From: Mesorhizobium tamadayense
Lineage (GTDB): Bacteria > Pseudomonadota > Alphaproteobacteria > Rhizobiales > Rhizobiaceae
Length of the DNA stretch: 64,000 nucleotides
Direction: 5' to 3'
NCBI RefSeq assembly: GCF_003863365.1
Contig: NZ_RQXT01000040.1
Coordinates: 1 to 64,000, forward strand
Each line of letters opens with the position of its first letter. Position 1 is the stretch's first letter. The notes below the pieces were generated by a model that searched no databases, was not told where the DNA came from, and worked only from the letters and a program-made list of their open reading frames with translations. Of the stretch, positions 61,827 to 64,000 are shown one piece after another. A program made the translations under genes and the position numbers.

Positions 61827-62965
61827 AAATGTCCACCACCAAGCGGCTGGAACGGCTGCACGACCGCTACGCCAACGGCGATCTCAGCCGCCGCACTTTC
61901 CTGAGCCTGACCGCCGTCGCTGCGGCCTCGGCGGGCCTTTCGATGCCATGGATGAGCCAGGCCCTCGCCGCGGTCGAGCAGGTGCGCTTCGACGGCTGGG
62001 GCGGGACGGTGCAGGAGGCGATCGACAAATATGCCTTCCAGCCCTACACGGCCAAGACCAAGATCAAGGTGGTCCAGGGCACATTCGGCGACGAGAACGA
62101 GATCATCACCAAGATCAAGACGGCGAAGCCCGGCGACTTCCAGATCGTGCATTCGTCCGGCGTCAACTACTACATCAAATACGTCAACGCCGGGATGAAC
62201 TCGGAGATCAACGAGGCCAACATTCCCAACATGGCGAATGTGCTGCAGCCGATGATCGAGCCGTTCCGCAAGCTGACGCCAAAGCTCTCGGCGGTGCCTT
62301 ACGACTACGGCACCACCGGCATCGCCTACAACACCAAGGTGATCTCGCCGGAGGAGGCGAAGGAGAAAGGTGCGGGCCTGCTGCTCGACAAGAAATACGC
62401 CGGCAAGGTCGGCGGCTATGCCGACATGACCACGCGCGTCTGGTACGCGGCCCTCGCTACCGGACAGGACCCCAACAACATCAAGGACATGGAGACGATC
62501 TGGGCCAAGGTGCGCGAGACGCGCGACCTCGCCAAGAAGTTCTGGAGCTCCGGTGCGGAGCTGATGGACCTGCTGTCCAAGGGCGAGATCGTGGTGACCG
62601 ATGCCTGGTCGGGCCGCGTCGCCGCCCTGCAGGACCAGGGCCATCCGATCGGCTATCTCGATCCGGCCGGTTCCTATGCCTGGATGGAGGACATGCTGAT
62701 CCTGAAGGGCTCGCCGATGGCCGAGTGCGAGGAGCTGATCAACTTCATGCTCGATCCGGCGACCTCGATCGCGGTGGCCGAGGGCCAGAGCTATCCGCCG
62801 TCGCTCGACCCGACAAAGGTCAAGCTCACCGAGAAGATCGAGAAGCTGCCGGCCTTCGACAAGACGGGCTCGATGAAGGCGCTGACGTTCGCCGATCCGG
62901 TCTATTGGGCGACCAACGAGGACGCTTGGACCAAGCAGTGGGACAGGATCGCGAAAGGTGCCTGA
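61823..62965 (+). CDS. Polyamine-family ABC substrate-binding protein
   Basis: The 380-residue protein carries a twin-arginine signal (SRRTFLSLTAVAAASAGLSM, about residues 21-40), so it is exported folded. The mature part is PotD-like: EQVRFDGWGGTVQEAIDKYA and VPYDYGTTGIAYNTK. Ligand unknown; polyamine-type or related amines likely. Confidence 0.88.
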   Translation: MKMSTTKRLERLHDRYANGDLSRRTFLSLTAVAAASAGLSMPWMSQALAAVEQVRFDGWGGTVQEAIDKYAFQPYTAKTKIKVVQGTFGDENEIITKIKTAKPGDFQIVHSSGVNYYIKYVNAGMNSEINEANIPNMANVLQPMIEPFRKLTPKLSAVPYDYGTTGIAYNTKVISPEEAKEKGAGLLLDKKYAGKVGGYADMTTRVWYAALATGQDPNNIKDMETIWAKVRETRDLAKKFWSSGAELMDLLSKGEIVVTDAWSGRVAALQDQGHPIGYLDPAGSYAWMEDMLILKGSPMAECEELINFMLDPATSIAVAEGQSYPPSLDPTKVKLTEKIEKLPAFDKTGSMKALTFADPVYWATNEDAWTKQWDRIAKGA

Positions 62966-64000
62966 CAGCCGCGTATCGTCATCAGACCCCCGGCCGGCTT
63001 CGGCCGGGGCACCCTCCCCCGCCGCCGGCGGACCTGCCTCCGGCATGGGCGCGGCGAAGCCGGCGGTCGAGTTCCGCGACATCGACATCGCCTATGGCAA
63101 GTTCGTCGCGGTGCGCGATTTCTCGCTGTCGATCCGCAAGGGCAGCTTTGTCACGTTGCTCGGGCCGTCGGGCTGCGGCAAGACGACGATCCTGCGCTCC
63201 ATCGCCGGCCTGGTCGACATTTCGGGCGGCCAGATCATGATCGACGGGCGGCGTGTCGACGACGTGCCGATCTATAGGCGCAACATCGGGCTGGTCTTCC
63301 AGAGCTACGCGCTGTTCCCGCACAAGACCGTGTTCGACAACGTCGCCTTCGGCCTGAAATACCGCAACGTGCCGAAGCCCGAGATCGCGCGCAAGGTCGG
63401 CCAGGCGCTCGACATGGTGCGGCTGCCGGGCAGCGAGAAGAAGCTGCCTTCGCAACTGTCGGGCGGGCAGCAGCAGCGGATCGCGCTGGCGCGGGCCATC
63501 GTCTTCGAACCGCAGGTGCTGCTGCTCGACGAGCCGCTATCGGCGCTCGATGCGAACATGCGCGAGGAGATGCGCGTCGAGATCAAGAAGATCCAGAAGG
63601 CAACCGGCATCACCGCCATCTTCGTGACGCACGACCAGGAAGAAGCGCTTTCCATGTCGGACCGCATCGTGGTGATGAACGCCGGCTCCGTGGAGCAGAT
63701 CGGCACGCCGGAGGAGGTTTATGAGCGGCCCGCCACCGCCTTCGTCGCCGATTTCCTCGGCAAGGCCAACATGCTTGCCGGCACCGTGAGCAGATCCGAT
63801 AGCACGACGGCGGTCGCGCTCGCCGCCGGCCAGACGGTCGACGTGATGTCGCCGCGGCCGCTGGCGCCCGGCAGCAAGGTCACCGTCGTGGTCCGGCCGC
63901 AAAAACTGTCGGTCGGCGCGGCGGCGAGCGGAAACCGGCTGTCCGGCCGTGTCGTCTCGACCTCCTATCTCGGCGGCAGCGCCATCTACGAGATCGATAT
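62958..64000 (+). CDS. Polyamine-family ABC ATPase (PotA type), cut by the window edge
   Basis: At least 347 residues are present and the 3' end is missing. It shows Walker A GPSGCGKTT, signature LSGGQQQRIALARA, Walker B LLLDEPLSALDA, switch His (FVTHDQEEAL) and the start of a TOBE domain. The GTG at 62958 overlaps the binding-protein gene by 8 nt but adds a ~29-residue Pro/Ala/Ser-rich lead. ATG 63045 (GAAKPAVEFRDIDIAYG) is the other candidate. Confidence 0.85.
   Translation, partial: MPDSRVSSSDPRPASAGAPSPAAGGPASGMGAAKPAVEFRDIDIAYGKFVAVRDFSLSIRKGSFVTLLGPSGCGKTTILRSIAGLVDISGGQIMIDGRRVDDVPIYRRNIGLVFQSYALFPHKTVFDNVAFGLKYRNVPKPEIARKVGQALDMVRLPGSEKKLPSQLSGGQQQRIALARAIVFEPQVLLLDEPLSALDANMREEMRVEIKKIQKATGITAIFVTHDQEEALSMSDRIVVMNAGSVEQIGTPEEVYERPATAFVADFLGKANMLAGTVSRSDSTTAVALAAGQTVDVMSPRPLAPGSKVTVVVRPQKLSVGAAASGNRLSGRVVSTSYLGGSAIYEID

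Overview
The window looks like chromosomal DNA of a Rhizobiales bacterium, most likely Mesorhizobium or a close relative. This is inferred from high GC, DUF1236, DUF982 and SyrA/ExoX-type proteins, a GTTC-N7-GTTC SOS box, a second short FtsZ, PrsD/PrsE-type secretion with an exopolysaccharide glycanase, and many palindromic intergenic repeats of rhizobial type. No rRNA or tRNA gene, CRISPR array or complete prophage was recognised.

Left part (1-16 kb): a group II intron with a frameshifted maturase; a periplasmic ankyrin-cytochrome c fusion; a DHA2 exporter divergent from a LysR regulator; a 30-codon RiPP-like precursor next to a putative regulator; a RidA protein, a PhnA-like protein and an OafA-type acyltransferase; two paralogous Tyr/His-rich secreted proteins; a gcrA-like gene broken by a palindromic repeat; and a phage-like switch made of a self-cleaving-type XRE/S24 repressor facing a small operon.

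Middle (16-38 kb): a decayed DUF2167 gene and a frameshifted TPR gene; a TPP-riboswitch operon, ykoF-thiX-thiZ-thiY, for thiamine or pyrimidine-precursor uptake; a nucleotidyltransferase-fold gene behind two identical-geometry palindromes; a small gene carrying the same operators as the S24 repressor; a group of small stress or envelope genes with three DUF1236 proteins; an ExoX-like repressor; TadE/TadG-like pilus genes; a cupin; and SOS-regulated dinB.

Right part (38-64 kb): a sugar-acid catabolic locus (GntR, enolase-superfamily dehydratase, ABC importer, SDR, aldose epimerase, divergent SMP-30 lactonase) with a palindromic operator between GntR and the lactonase; a patatin; an SDR without the usual Tyr/Lys; a ProC-like reductase; a GH16 glycanase with its type I exporter; a LysR/EamA pair; a type II haloacid dehalogenase; FtsZ2; and a PotB-PotC-PotD-PotA-type polyamine-family importer cut by the window edge.

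The most unusual signals are the operator shared by two loci 7 kb apart, the duplicated TTATAAG-N14-CTTATAA palindromes, the orphan RiPP-like precursor, and palindromic repeats that invade or abut coding sequence.
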